The notes below the pieces were generated by a model. That model did no database searches. It was not told where the DNA came from and worked only from the letters and a program-made list of their open reading frames with translations. Positions 41,923 through 49,926 of a DNA stretch of 49,926 nt are shown piece after piece. Source of the DNA: Roseivirga echinicomitans (lineage in GTDB: Bacteria; Bacteroidota; Bacteroidia; Cytophagales; Cyclobacteriaceae). Numbering within the stretch: the first letter of the stretch is position 1; every line of letters begins with the position of its first letter. The stretch lies in the NCBI RefSeq assembly GCF_001592935.1, contig NZ_LRDB01000011.1, positions 1 through 49,926 on the forward strand. The letters run 5' to 3'. Both the position numbers and the translations under genes were made by a program.

Positions 41923-44900
41923 ATGCAACACATCAAAAAATTCAGAAATCATTTCTTAGCGCTACTGTTAGTCTGCTGCTCTGGCTTTAGTGTAAAAGCA
42001 CAAGGAACAAGGTTATTGCGCCAACCCACCATGAGCAAACAACACATCGCTTTTATTTATGGAGGAGATTTATGGCTTACCGATAGCAATGGTCAAAACC
42101 TAGTGCGTTTAACAAGTACTCCTGCCGTTGAAAGTGATCCACATTTTTCACCCGATGGTAACTTAATTGCTTTCACCTCGAATCGCTCTGGAGGCAACTC
42201 GGTGTTTACCATCCCAGTAACTGGCGGTATGCCCAAACGACTCACATTCCACCCTTCCGGGGCCATAGCGAGAGGCTGGACACCCGATGGCAAAAAGGTG
42301 CTCTATGCTAGTTCCAGAGAAAGTGCTCCTACTTCAATCAATCATTTGTGGACTATCCCTAAAGATGGAGGCCCTTCTACCCAAGTAAGTGCCCAATGGG
42401 GAAATAATGGAGACTATTCTCCGAATGGAAATCAAATCATTCTAGATCGAATGAGCCGTTGGGAAAGTGAATTTAGAAATTACAGAGGCGGACAGAACAC
42501 TCCCCTCATTATTCTGGATTTGAACAGCCAAAATGAGACGCTACTTTCTAACGAAAAGACCATTGACATTTTGCCCGTATGGATGGGCGAAACGATCTAC
42601 TTCCTTTCAGACCGAGATTGGATCATGAATGTATGGGCTTACGAAACACGCTCAGGTCAATTCAAACAGATCACCAAATTCAAAGACACCGATGTTAAAT
42701 GGTTAGGCAAGGGTGACAATGAATTGATTATTGAAAGAGAAGGGTATTTGCATAAGCTAAACCCTACCAGTGGAAAAACAACGCAACTGAATATTAATGT
42801 GGTGGGCGATTTTCCTTGGTTCGAAACCCAATGGGAAGATGTAAGCAGAAGGGCACGCTCGGTTTCACTTTCTGCTTCGGGCAAAAGGGTAATCATGGAG
42901 GCCAGGGGTGAAATATTTACGGTCCCTACCGAATTTGGTGATGCCCGAAATATTACGCAAAGCTCAAATACAGCCGATCGTGCACCAATATGGTCACCAA
43001 ATGGAGATCAAATTGCTTGGTTTTCAGACGCCAGCGGGAAAGGATATGCATTAATGCTCGCCAAGCAAGACGGCCTTTCTGAAGCAGAAAGCATTAACAT
43101 TGGAGAATCAAAAATGGCGTGGGAACCTACTTGGTCGCCTGACGGTAAGAAAATCGCTTTTGTAGACGATGATGTAAGGATTAGAGTGTTGGACTTAGAA
43201 AGTAAAACGATTATCACTGCTGATGTTGGCGGGAGTAATCTAGAACGAGGTTCAACAGGCATTACATGGTCTCCCGATTCAAAATATCTGGCCTATGCCA
43301 AATCAGGCTTCAATAACCTCCGAAGAATCATGGTGTGGTCATCCGTTGACAAAAGCATTAAAACCGTTACCAACGAAATGGCAGACTCCTTCTCTCCTGC
43401 TTGGGATTTAGATGGAAAACATATGTATTTCTTGGCGAGTACAGATTTGGCTTTGGCTTCTGGTTGGGCAAACACCAGCTCCATGTCTGCTGATCCTCAA
43501 TACGCGGCCTATGTTATGCTACTTCAAGAAGATGCCATATCTCCTTTTGTTCCGCGCAGCGATGAAGAAGAGGTGAAAAAGAAAGAGGAGGAAGACAAAG
43601 AAGATAAAGACAAGGATAAGGATAAGGAAGTTACAGAAGAGAAGAAAGATGAGGCATTGCGCATTGATGTTCAAAACATTGAAAGACGCACCATTACCCT
43701 TCCGCTACCAGTTTCCAACTATACTTCTACAATGGCTGGCCCGAAAGGAAGCGTATTTATTAGCGAAAGAAAAGCGGGAAGTTGGAGCTTAACCCTCAAC
43801 AAATTCACCCTAGAAAAAAGGGAGTCTGAAGAATTCCTTACAGGAGTAGGTCAATACTCCATTTCAGCAGATGGTAAAAAAATGTTAGTTCAGGTGAATG
43901 GTAGCTGGCAGGTAACTAGCCCATCTGGTTCAAGCGGAAAAGGCGGCAAATCGGTCAAAGTAGACCTTCAAATGAAACTAGACCGTGGACAGGAATGGAA
44001 GCAGATGTTCGAAGAAGCTTGGCGTTATGAAAGAGACTATTTCTATGACCCGAATATGCACGGTCGTGATTGGCAGAAAGTATATGAAAGATATGCTCCA
44101 CTTGTTCCGTACATCCGTCACAGAACCGATCTGAATTACATATTAGACCAAGTCAATGGAGAAATGTCCGTAGGCCATAGTTTTGTTGGTGGTGGGGATT
44201 TTCCTTCCGTTGATCGCTCTAAAGTAGGGTTGCTAGGCGCTAACCTTGTAGCTGATAAAAACTACTGGAAGATTACTAGAATCTTTACCACGGAAAGCTG
44301 GAATCCTGGACTTACTAGTCCATTAGACAGACCCGGCATGAAAGTGAAGGAAGGCTATTATTTGGTTGGAATTAATGGGAAAGAGCTAACGACCTCGGAA
44401 AACCCATTTGAATTTCTGGATGGCACATTAGGTCAGCAAACTCTATTGCACTTCAATGACAAGCCAAGTTTTAAAGATTCATGGACAGAAATTGCAGAAC
44501 CAATCAGTAGTGAGAATGCCTTGAGACAAAGGGCTTGGGTGGAAGACAACAGGCGTAAAGTAGATGAGCTTTCAAATGGCCGTTTGGCTTATGTATGGAT
44601 CCCTAACACCAGTGGCCCTGGTTATGTATCATTTAACCGATACTACTTCGCTCAGCAACATAAAGAAGGAGCTGTAATTGACGAACGTTTTAATGGTGGT
44701 GGTTTGCTTGATGATTACATGGTGGATTTAATGACCCGTGAGGTAAGAGCAGGACTCACCAATGAAGTACCGAATGGTAGACCATTTCAGTTACCAGCAG
44801 GTATTTTGGGACCAAAAGTGTTATTGATCAACGAAATGGCTGGTTCTGGAGGAGACTTCTTCCCTTGGGTATTCCGTCAGCAGAAAGCAGGACAATTGAT

Positions 44901-45198
44901 TGGCGCGACCACCTGGGGTGGCCTTGTTAAATCTTCAACGCATTATGCTTTGGTAGATGGCGGTTCACTTACCGCACCAGACAACGCTGTTTTCGACCCT
45001 ATTAAAAATGAATGGGTAGCTGAAAATAAAGGGGTAGCCCCAGATATTACTGTAAGACAGGACGCTAAAGCATTGTCTCAAGGCAATGACCCTCAATTAG
45101 AAAGAGCGGTGCAAGAAGTGTTAAAACTGTTGAGTGCACAGGGAGCGAAGAAAGTCACTCCTCCTTCGTATCCAACTCCTGCTAAAAAAGGAAACTAA
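41923..45198 (+). CDS. Tricorn protease homologue (exported)
   Basis: 1091 aa from the ATG at 41923, which begins a signal peptide ending GFSVKAQ; ATGs at 41878 and 41881 would extend it without benefit. Two beta-propellers come first (WD40/TolB-like repeats such as FSPDGNLIAFTSNRSGG, WSPNGDQIAWFSD, WSPDGKKIAFVDD). A low-complexity K/E/D linker lies near residues 550-577, encoded by 43561-43650. Then come PDZ-like and C-terminal S41 parts. Nucleophile region: LINEMAGSGGDFFPWVF (Ser). GHS sits where many tricorns have Ser-His. WVAENKGVAPDI holds the late Glu. It degrades peptides; unlike archaeal tricorn, it is secreted. Confidence 0.9.
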   Translation: MQHIKKFRNHFLALLLVCCSGFSVKAQGTRLLRQPTMSKQHIAFIYGGDLWLTDSNGQNLVRLTSTPAVESDPHFSPDGNLIAFTSNRSGGNSVFTIPVTGGMPKRLTFHPSGAIARGWTPDGKKVLYASSRESAPTSINHLWTIPKDGGPSTQVSAQWGNNGDYSPNGNQIILDRMSRWESEFRNYRGGQNTPLIILDLNSQNETLLSNEKTIDILPVWMGETIYFLSDRDWIMNVWAYETRSGQFKQITKFKDTDVKWLGKGDNELIIEREGYLHKLNPTSGKTTQLNINVVGDFPWFETQWEDVSRRARSVSLSASGKRVIMEARGEIFTVPTEFGDARNITQSSNTADRAPIWSPNGDQIAWFSDASGKGYALMLAKQDGLSEAESINIGESKMAWEPTWSPDGKKIAFVDDDVRIRVLDLESKTIITADVGGSNLERGSTGITWSPDSKYLAYAKSGFNNLRRIMVWSSVDKSIKTVTNEMADSFSPAWDLDGKHMYFLASTDLALASGWANTSSMSADPQYAAYVMLLQEDAISPFVPRSDEEEVKKKEEEDKEDKDKDKDKEVTEEKKDEALRIDVQNIERRTITLPLPVSNYTSTMAGPKGSVFISERKAGSWSLTLNKFTLEKRESEEFLTGVGQYSISADGKKMLVQVNGSWQVTSPSGSSGKGGKSVKVDLQMKLDRGQEWKQMFEEAWRYERDYFYDPNMHGRDWQKVYERYAPLVPYIRHRTDLNYILDQVNGEMSVGHSFVGGGDFPSVDRSKVGLLGANLVADKNYWKITRIFTTESWNPGLTSPLDRPGMKVKEGYYLVGINGKELTTSENPFEFLDGTLGQQTLLHFNDKPSFKDSWTEIAEPISSENALRQRAWVEDNRRKVDELSNGRLAYVWIPNTSGPGYVSFNRYYFAQQHKEGAVIDERFNGGGLLDDYMVDLMTREVRAGLTNEVPNGRPFQLPAGILGPKVLLINEMAGSGGDFFPWVFRQQKAGQLIGATTWGGLVKSSTHYALVDGGSLTAPDNAVFDPIKNEWVAENKGVAPDITVRQDAKALSQGNDPQLERAVQEVLKLLSAQGAKKVTPPSYPTPAKKGN

Positions 45199-45238
45199 AA
45201 AAGAAGGCCGTGTGAATCAATTCACACGGCCTTCTTTT
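45199..45238. terminator. Bidirectional terminator, 18-bp perfect stem
   Basis: AAAAGAAGGCCGTGTGAA pairs fully with TTCACACGGCCTTCTTTT around TCAA. It starts right after the tricorn stop and also serves the convergent STAS-like gene. Confidence 0.92.
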
Positions 45239-45258
45239 TATTCAAGGGTATCTCTTTT

Positions 45259-45624
45259 TTATAATTTCATCCATTCCAAAGCTACTCCTTCATCAGAGAA
45301 TAAGCGTATGTCTTTGAAGCCATTGCGGAAATTATAATTCTCCCAGACTTTATAATCATTTATGTTTTTGGAGATTAGAACTGCCCGTTTAAGGCCAAAT
45401 TCAATACCTATTCCCTTTAGTTCTTTACTCAAAATTTCTATTTCCTTCTGGTTAGCAAATAACTCTGCCTCCCGAAGATCAGTAATTACTTTACGACACT
45501 TATTCTCTTGGGCAATTTCTGCCACTTTAGATAGATAGCTAGATGCAATGTCTTTGGTCAAAGCCCCCTCTATCTTTCCAAACACATGATTCAACTCATC
45601 ATCATACCCCACCATCAACAGCAT
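45259..45624 (-). CDS. SpoIIAA/STAS-like protein
   Basis: 121 aa, cytoplasmic. The strand-helix pattern (LNHVFGKIEGALTKDIASSY, CRKVITDLREAELF, GLKRAVLISKN, FRNGFKDIRLFSDEGVALEW) matches SpoIIAA-like STAS proteins that are encoded singly and have no partner kinase nearby. The phosphorylatable Ser of true anti-anti-sigma factors (in a D-S motif) is not evident; at its place the sequence reads DLREAEL. A ligand-binding or regulatory role is possible. Start ATG at 45624; an ATG at 45615 (MVGYDDE) is an alternative. Confidence 0.75.
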   Translation of the reverse strand: MLLMVGYDDELNHVFGKIEGALTKDIASSYLSKVAEIAQENKCRKVITDLREAELFANQKEIEILSKELKGIGIEFGLKRAVLISKNINDYKVWENYNFRNGFKDIRLFSDEGVALEWMKL

Positions 45625-45865
45625 ACACTTTCCCTTATTTTAAGCCAACAAAGTTAAGGTAAAATGAACTACAATCAATACATAGCTACTCGTAACCAGA
45701 TAGTTATAAATAATTCTAAAGATAATCTAAACAACAAAATGAACCTATTGTCAATCAGAGATACACCAAATATAAAATCGGGAAATTACCGCTCACATAA
45801 AGTAAACAACCGATCAAACAAATAAAAAAGTAACCAATTTCGTTTTTGGACTGCAAAAAAGAGAA
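45625..45865. other. A+T-rich gap, no feature recognised
   Basis: About 240 bp of low-GC sequence between two minus-strand genes. It holds only very short reading frames (for example 28 codons at 45739-45825) with no supporting signal. It probably contains the promoter of the STAS-like gene, but no box stands out. Confidence 0.5.
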
Positions 45866-46795
45866 TTATTCCACCTTACACATCATGCAACGGATACTCC
45901 CACCACCATACTTCTCAATGGTAGGAATTGGAATAGAAACCAGCTTCGAATAGCTGGAGAGTTTTGATTTTTGAATAGTAGAGAGTGATTCATATGCAGT
46001 TTGGGACATCACCAGTACTGACTCCCCTTCACTATTGAGTACTTCTAACATATTACCGGCAAAAGCATACATTTGATCCATGGTGATCTCAATCACTTCG
46101 TGATCCGTGCGCTCTAAAGCACTTGATACATCTTCGCGTTGAATAAGAGGAATCGCATCTAGGCAAATTACAGCATACTTAGCGGCCAAGCACATCAACA
46201 CATTGGTATGGTAAATGGCCTCATCAGTTTTATTAAAGGCCTCAAAAACAACGGCTTCATAGCCCATCAGTTCGCAAAACTTATCCAATACCGCTGGATG
46301 AGTTCTTGTGGAAATACAGGCATAGAGAAGTTTGTGGTCATAATCGAGGATGATACTGCCAGTACTCTCTAAAAATTTCTCCTCCGCCTCATATCCAGAA
46401 AGATCGATAACCTCATCCACCTTAATTCCTTCTTCAGCAAGCTGAGTCAACACCTCTTCTCTCCTCTCCGATCTTCTGCTCTCCGTCATCATTGGATAGA
46501 GGAGTACTCTCCCATCGTCATGAAACGAAACCCAGTTGTTTGGGAAAACTGCATTCGGTTTCACCGGGTTGTCCGAATCATCTAAAGCAATCACATCAAT
46601 TCCCTCAGAGCGCAGCTTACTCACCGCCTCTTCAAACTCCAGTTTGGCCTTGTTCTCGATGGCAGCAATTTCATTGGCACCCTCTTGACTTTGGAAAGAA
46701 TTTGAACGAGCAGTAGAAGGATCGAAACCGAAGTGTTTCGGCCTCATCATCATGATTCGTTTGGCAGCTTGTTTAGACATGCCGCAAGGAAACAT
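45866..46795 (-). CDS. Arginine deiminase-family citrulline/amidino hydrolase (CtlX-like)
   Basis: 309 aa with no signal peptide, in the guanidino-group-modifying (pentein) fold. Motifs: MMMRPKHFGFDP at the N-terminus, PNAVFPNNWVSFHDDGRVLL (Asp of the catalytic set), LESTGSIILD, YHTNVLMCLA (His), and the final GGGSIRCMMCKVE with the nucleophile Cys. The N-terminal and overall form fits the citrulline-utilisation hydrolase CtlX; arginine deiminase or dimethylargininase activity is not excluded. The ATG at 46795 shares one base with the stop of the barrel gene (TAATG), and an ATG at 46780 is also available. Confidence 0.85.
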   Translation of the reverse strand: MFPCGMSKQAAKRIMMMRPKHFGFDPSTARSNSFQSQEGANEIAAIENKAKLEFEEAVSKLRSEGIDVIALDDSDNPVKPNAVFPNNWVSFHDDGRVLLYPMMTESRRSERREEVLTQLAEEGIKVDEVIDLSGYEAEEKFLESTGSIILDYDHKLLYACISTRTHPAVLDKFCELMGYEAVVFEAFNKTDEAIYHTNVLMCLAAKYAVICLDAIPLIQREDVSSALERTDHEVIEITMDQMYAFAGNMLEVLNSEGESVLVMSQTAYESLSTIQKSKLSSYSKLVSIPIPTIEKYGGGSIRCMMCKVE

Positions 46796-47616
46796 TATTT
46801 TTTGAGAATTCGAGTAGAAAAACCAAGACCAAAAATAAAATCTGTATCGCCAAGATTATTAGTCAAATCAAATCCAGTATACACATCCAATTGAAAATTG
46901 TTGTTCACCAAATAACTTAAACCCATGTCTACATTATGGGTATTTACCCAGTCGTTTCTTAGGGTCCCATACAGCTCAAGGAAGGCTCCCCAATTGGGTT
47001 GAAAAGCATATGAACCCACCACAGAATACTCTAAATAAAAAGGACCACTTTTGACAGGAACGAAGCCTCCAAGGCCGTAGCCTAAAGTCAATTTTTCGTT
47101 CAAAGTATTGGAGAAGTTCAGCCTGAGATTAATCAAGTCCTGTCCCATATCTTGATCAAAAACATCGGTAACATACTCTGCTAAAAACGAGGTCTGAGGA
47201 ACAAACCCATCTTCGTTTAAGACATGAAACTTTGCACCTATCCAAGTTGAAGCAAATTGAACATTTCCATTACTGACTACATCGCCACCGACTTTTCCAC
47301 GGTTTACATAAACATTCTGAGCCAACCTCAACTCCACCTTATCACTCACTCCATACCTCATCTGAAGGAAATTTAAAGTAAAAGTTTCCGCCATGAATTT
47401 ATCAGTTAAAGCTCCATTCGCAGGAAAGTCAATCCTTGAATACCCGATCCCAGATTCAATTTGAAAAGCACCTTTTGGCAATACAAACGAAGAGTAAGTC
47501 TGTGTAGGACGATCCGTAATTAGCGCTCCCACTGATCCTTCATTGGCTTCTTGCGCCAAAACTCCATTGGCCAACAAACTGAAAGCCAACATGGTAAAAA
47601 ATACACCTTTTTTCAT
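46795..47616 (-). CDS. Outer-membrane barrel protein, phenol-degradation (MetA-pathway)-like transporter
   Basis: 273 aa. The signal peptide ends NGVLAQ. The following sequence has the features of the MetA-pathway-of-phenol-degradation family: ITDRPTQTYSSFVLPKGAFQIESGIGY, then repeated amphipathic strands with aromatic girdles (YGLGGFVPVKSGPFYLEY, WGAFLELYGTLRN). The last strand ends FSTRILKK, lacking the final aromatic residue. It is likely a porin or passive transporter. Its stop and the next gene's ATG overlap in TAATG, implying translational coupling with the citrulline/amidino hydrolase. Confidence 0.82.
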   Translation of the reverse strand: MKKGVFFTMLAFSLLANGVLAQEANEGSVGALITDRPTQTYSSFVLPKGAFQIESGIGYSRIDFPANGALTDKFMAETFTLNFLQMRYGVSDKVELRLAQNVYVNRGKVGGDVVSNGNVQFASTWIGAKFHVLNEDGFVPQTSFLAEYVTDVFDQDMGQDLINLRLNFSNTLNEKLTLGYGLGGFVPVKSGPFYLEYSVVGSYAFQPNWGAFLELYGTLRNDWVNTHNVDMGLSYLVNNNFQLDVYTGFDLTNNLGDTDFIFGLGFSTRILKK

Positions 47617-47676
47617 TTTTTAGACTCGTCTAAAAATTTAACATTAAAAATTATAAATCAGATATTTAACTATCAT

Positions 47677-48291
47677 TTACTTATGTCTTTCTTTAAGAAT
47701 TGAAATCACATCTTTCAAAGTGTAGCCTTTAGCTTCCAAGAGCACCATGTAATGAAATAAGAGGTCAGCACCCTCATTCAAAAACAGTGATTCGTCATTG
47801 TCTTTTGCTTCAATCACTAACTCAATCGCTTCCTCTCCTACCTTCTGGGCAATCTTATTCATGCCCTTAGAAAACAGATGAGAGACATACGATTCTTCTG
47901 GTGATTTTGTTCTTCGCTCTTTAATCACTTTTGTCAACTGATCCAGAAACTCAACTCCAATTTCGTTACTTTCTTCGAAACATGTATCATCTCCCTTATG
48001 ACAAGTTGGACCTTCTGGTTTTGCTTTTATCAATAAGGTATCGCTATCACAATCAATCAAAACCTCTTTGGCATTAATGTAATTATTAGAAGTCTCCCCT
48101 TTTGTCCATAGTCGATTTTTAGAACGACTAAAGAAAGTCACTTTGCCTTCTGATAAGGTTTTTTCCAGGGCCTCAGCATTCATATAACCAAGCATCAAAA
48201 CCTTGTTCGAAACTTGGTCTTGAATGATGACAGGAACTAGCCCATCCCCTTTTGAAAAGTCTACTTCGTTTGTGTTTTTCAGTACTCTCAT
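47677..48291 (-). CDS. hisIE: Bifunctional phosphoribosyl-AMP cyclohydrolase / phosphoribosyl-ATP pyrophosphatase
   Basis: 204 aa. Carries out steps two and three of histidine synthesis. HisI part (residues 1 to about 110): [37 protein letters not shown], and the zinc and magnesium site [19 protein letters not shown]. HisE part (about 118-204): [20 protein letters not shown] and [13 protein letters not shown]. Order, length and fused state fit the usual Bacteroidota enzyme. It overlaps hisF by 4 bp (ATGA) and is the last visible gene of hisA-hisF-hisIE. Confidence 0.97.
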   Translation of the reverse strand: MRVLKNTNEVDFSKGDGLVPVIIQDQVSNKVLMLGYMNAEALEKTLSEGKVTFFSRSKNRLWTKGETSNNYINAKEVLIDCDSDTLLIKAKPEGPTCHKGDDTCFEESNEIGVEFLDQLTKVIKERRTKSPEESYVSHLFSKGMNKIAQKVGEEAIELVIEAKDNDESLFLNEGADLLFHYMVLLEAKGYTLKDVISILKERHK

Positions 48292-49049
48292 TTCTCTATT
48301 CTTACTGGGATATTATAGCCCTTTAAATAATTTTTTAAATCTGGAATTGACACCTCTTTGAAGTGAAAAATACTGGCTGCCAAAGCGGCATCGGCAAGGC
48401 CAATTGTAAAGCTATCGAGGAAGTGTTCTTGGTTGCCCGCTCCGCCCGAAGCAATGACAGGAATTGAAACTGAGCCCGAAACTTTAGCCGTAAGTTCATT
48501 GGCAAAACCGGCTTTGGTTCCGTCATGATCCATGGAGGTCAGGAGTATTTCTCCAGCGCCTCGCTCTTCCACTTCTTTCGCCCAAAGCAAAGTTCTTCTT
48601 TCGGTAGCGGTGCGTCCACCACTCACATGAACGATGTGTTCGCCCTCTACAAACCGAGAGTCGATGGCCACCACTACACACTGACTTCCGAATTCCCCCG
48701 CCAGCTCGGTCACCAATTCGGGACGCATCACGGCTGATGAGTTGATCGAAATCTTATCCGCTCCTGCATTCAGCAAAGCAGACACATCGGCAATGGAAGA
48801 GATGCCTCCGCCCACCGTAAACGGTATATTGATTTGGGACGCCACGCGCTTCACCAATTCTATCAGCGTCTTTCGTTTTTCTACCGTAGCGGTAATGTCC
48901 AGAAACACCAATTCATCGGCTCCTTCGGCCGCGTATATCGCAGCAAGCTCTACTGGGTCGCCTGCATCGCGCAAATCAACAAAGTTGACTCCCTTAACGG
49001 TGCGCCCATTTTTAATGTCGAGACAGGGTATGATTCGTTTTGTTAACAC
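48288..49049 (-). CDS. hisF: Imidazole glycerol phosphate synthase cyclase subunit
   Basis: 253 aa. Cyclises the product of HisA using ammonia supplied by HisH, to give imidazole glycerol phosphate and AICAR. The (beta/alpha)8 barrel has [20 protein letters not shown] (catalytic Asp11), [11 protein letters not shown] (the second catalytic Asp, about residue 130) and [13 protein letters not shown] in the phosphate site. Start ATG at 49049. It is 33 bp after hisA and overlaps hisIE by 4 bp. Confidence 0.98.
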   Translation of the reverse strand: MLTKRIIPCLDIKNGRTVKGVNFVDLRDAGDPVELAAIYAAEGADELVFLDITATVEKRKTLIELVKRVASQINIPFTVGGGISSIADVSALLNAGADKISINSSAVMRPELVTELAGEFGSQCVVVAIDSRFVEGEHIVHVSGGRTATERRTLLWAKEVEERGAGEILLTSMDHDGTKAGFANELTAKVSGSVSIPVIASGGAGNQEHFLDSFTIGLADAALAASIFHFKEVSIPDLKNYLKGYNIPVRIEK

Positions 49050-49082
49050 TTCTTTGTTTTAAGTTCTTTGTTTATTGTTCAT

Positions 49083-49796
49083 TCAAAATGAGGCTAGCTC
49101 GTCTAGACTAATTCTTCCTTCATAATAGGCTTTACCCACAATGGTTCCGAACATACCTGCCTGCTCAAGCTTCTTGAGGTCGTCCAATTCAGCCACTCCA
49201 CCACTCGCAATCAGCTTTAGCTTCGGATAACGCTTCAGAATATCATCATATAAATCGAATGAAGGCCCTTGTAACAGGCCATCTTTGCTTACATCGGTAC
49301 ATATCACGTATTCAATTCCTGCGCTCACATAGTCTTCCAGAAAATCAAAAATATTCATTCCCGAACCTTCTTGCCAACCGTTGATGCGGACTTCGTTGTG
49401 ATGCACATCGGCACCGAGGATGATTTTATCGGTACCATACTTCTTAAGCCAACTCAGCACTAGAGCTTTGTCTTTTACGGCAATACTCCCAGCCGTTATT
49501 TGTGCTGCGCCAGCCGAAAAAGCCATATCAATGGCTTCATCGGACTTTACGCCTCCGCCAAAATCGACATGCAGATTGGTGTTTGAAGCGATTCTATTGA
49601 GAGTAGGCTCGTTTACGATCTTGCTGGCTTTGGCGCCATCCAAGTCGACTACATGAAGTCGTTTGATGCCTGCTTCCTCAAATTTTTGGGCTACAACAAG
49701 CGGATCTGAAGCGTATTCGGTCTTTTGAGCGTAATCGCCCTGCGTGAGCCGAACGCATTTTCCATCTATAATATCTATGGCTGGTATGATGTGCAT
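49083..49796 (-). CDS. hisA: ProFAR isomerase
   Basis: 237 aa. Isomerises ProFAR to PRFAR in histidine synthesis. Key regions are MHIIPAIDIIDGKCVRLTQG (Asp8), VHVVDLDGAKASK, and VICTDVSKDGLLQGPS (second catalytic Asp, around 127-130); IASGGVAEL completes the barrel's phosphate site. Start ATG at 49796. It is the first his gene in the window; hisH and the rest are expected beyond the right edge. A 91-bp heptamer tandem repeat lies 25 bp upstream of the ATG. Confidence 0.98.
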   Translation of the reverse strand: MHIIPAIDIIDGKCVRLTQGDYAQKTEYASDPLVVAQKFEEAGIKRLHVVDLDGAKASKIVNEPTLNRIASNTNLHVDFGGGVKSDEAIDMAFSAGAAQITAGSIAVKDKALVLSWLKKYGTDKIILGADVHHNEVRINGWQEGSGMNIFDFLEDYVSAGIEYVICTDVSKDGLLQGPSFDLYDDILKRYPKLKLIASGGVAELDDLKKLEQAGMFGTIVGKAYYEGRISLDELASF

Positions 49797-49821
49797 TGTT
49801 TGCTGTCTAGTATTTGGTAAT

Positions 49822-49912
49822 TAGTCAATAGTCAATAGTCAATAGTCAATAGTCAATAGTCAATAGTCAATAGTCAATAGTCAATAGTCAATAGTCAATA
49901 GTCAATAGTCAA
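49822..49912. repeat. Heptanucleotide tandem repeat, 13 copies
   Basis: Exactly 13 perfect copies of TAGTCAA (on the minus strand TTGACTA), 91 bp in all. It lies upstream of hisA, in the likely leader or intergenic region before hisA in the his operon. No interruption is seen. A microsatellite of this unit size should change copy number readily. Confidence 0.95.
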
Positions 49913-49926
49913 TTAGGGAAACTTTT

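Noticed and set aside
45739-45825. 28-codon plus-strand reading frame in the A+T-rich gap
   Set aside because: Too short, no ribosome-binding or family support; expected by chance in such sequence.
49822-49912. Possible CRISPR array at the right edge
   Set aside because: The units are 7 bp, contiguous and without spacers; this is a simple tandem repeat.

Overview
The window comes from a Bacteroidota chromosome, most likely a marine-type member of the Cytophagales near Roseivirga or Fulvivirga; the genus is an inference. The lineage evidence is the set of families present: SprB-type repeats, DUF5777, DUF2911, DUF3667, DUF4442, a Vps10/BNR-repeat secreted protein, a bacterial tricorn protease, M14/M28/M24 secreted peptidases and a DUF3052 protein. 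Signal peptides typically end in ..AQ, many lipoproteins carry an SC-type lipobox, Shine-Dalgarno sequences are weak, and several -7 boxes look like TAnnTTTG. No rRNA, tRNA, CRISPR array, prophage or intact transposase gene was seen.

Layout. 0-14 kb: class I FBPase divergent from an aspartate kinase, a TauE/SafE-type permease, a secreted M14 carboxypeptidase and an EEP-family phosphodiesterase. A four-gene minus-strand envelope operon follows (SprB-repeat/cytochrome-like lipoprotein, anchored OB-fold protein, YceI protein, DUF5777 barrel), then a GH29 fucosidase, two small genes, DinB and a MaoC-like hydratase. 14-22 kb is an accessory, repeat-rich island: a Doc-type toxin-antitoxin pair, an M24 peptidase, an EF-hand-like lipoprotein, a TPR esterase-fold protein that has lost its catalytic serine, and an ECF-like sigma factor with a small partner. 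These genes sit among mosaic palindromic repeats, and the sigma locus lies between two direct repeats of about 400 bp. 22-38 kb is mostly housekeeping: OsmC, DUF1003, a Gre factor, thioesterase-like proteins, cyclophilin, M28 peptidase, an RNase D-like exonuclease coupled to an NhaC antiporter, DAO oxidoreductase, DUF2911, DUF3667, and a minus-strand guaA / periplasmic-binding-protein / hemL operon. 38-45 kb holds large secreted proteins (BNR/Vps10 repeat protein, tricorn-like protease). 45-50 kb holds a STAS-like protein, a barrel/citrulline-hydrolase pair, and hisA-hisF-hisIE preceded by a 13-copy heptamer tandem repeat.

How the genes work together. The clearest units are the envelope operon (periplasmic redox, lipid or heme handling is only inferred), the purine/tetrapyrrole operon, the histidine operon and a set of secreted peptidases suited to a peptide-scavenging lifestyle. 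The most unusual material is non-coding: two 80-bp elements with near-perfect 15-bp inverted ends and unrelated centres, a 119-bp palindrome family with compensatory base changes between copies, multi-hairpin direct repeats around a sigma-factor locus, and the heptamer array.
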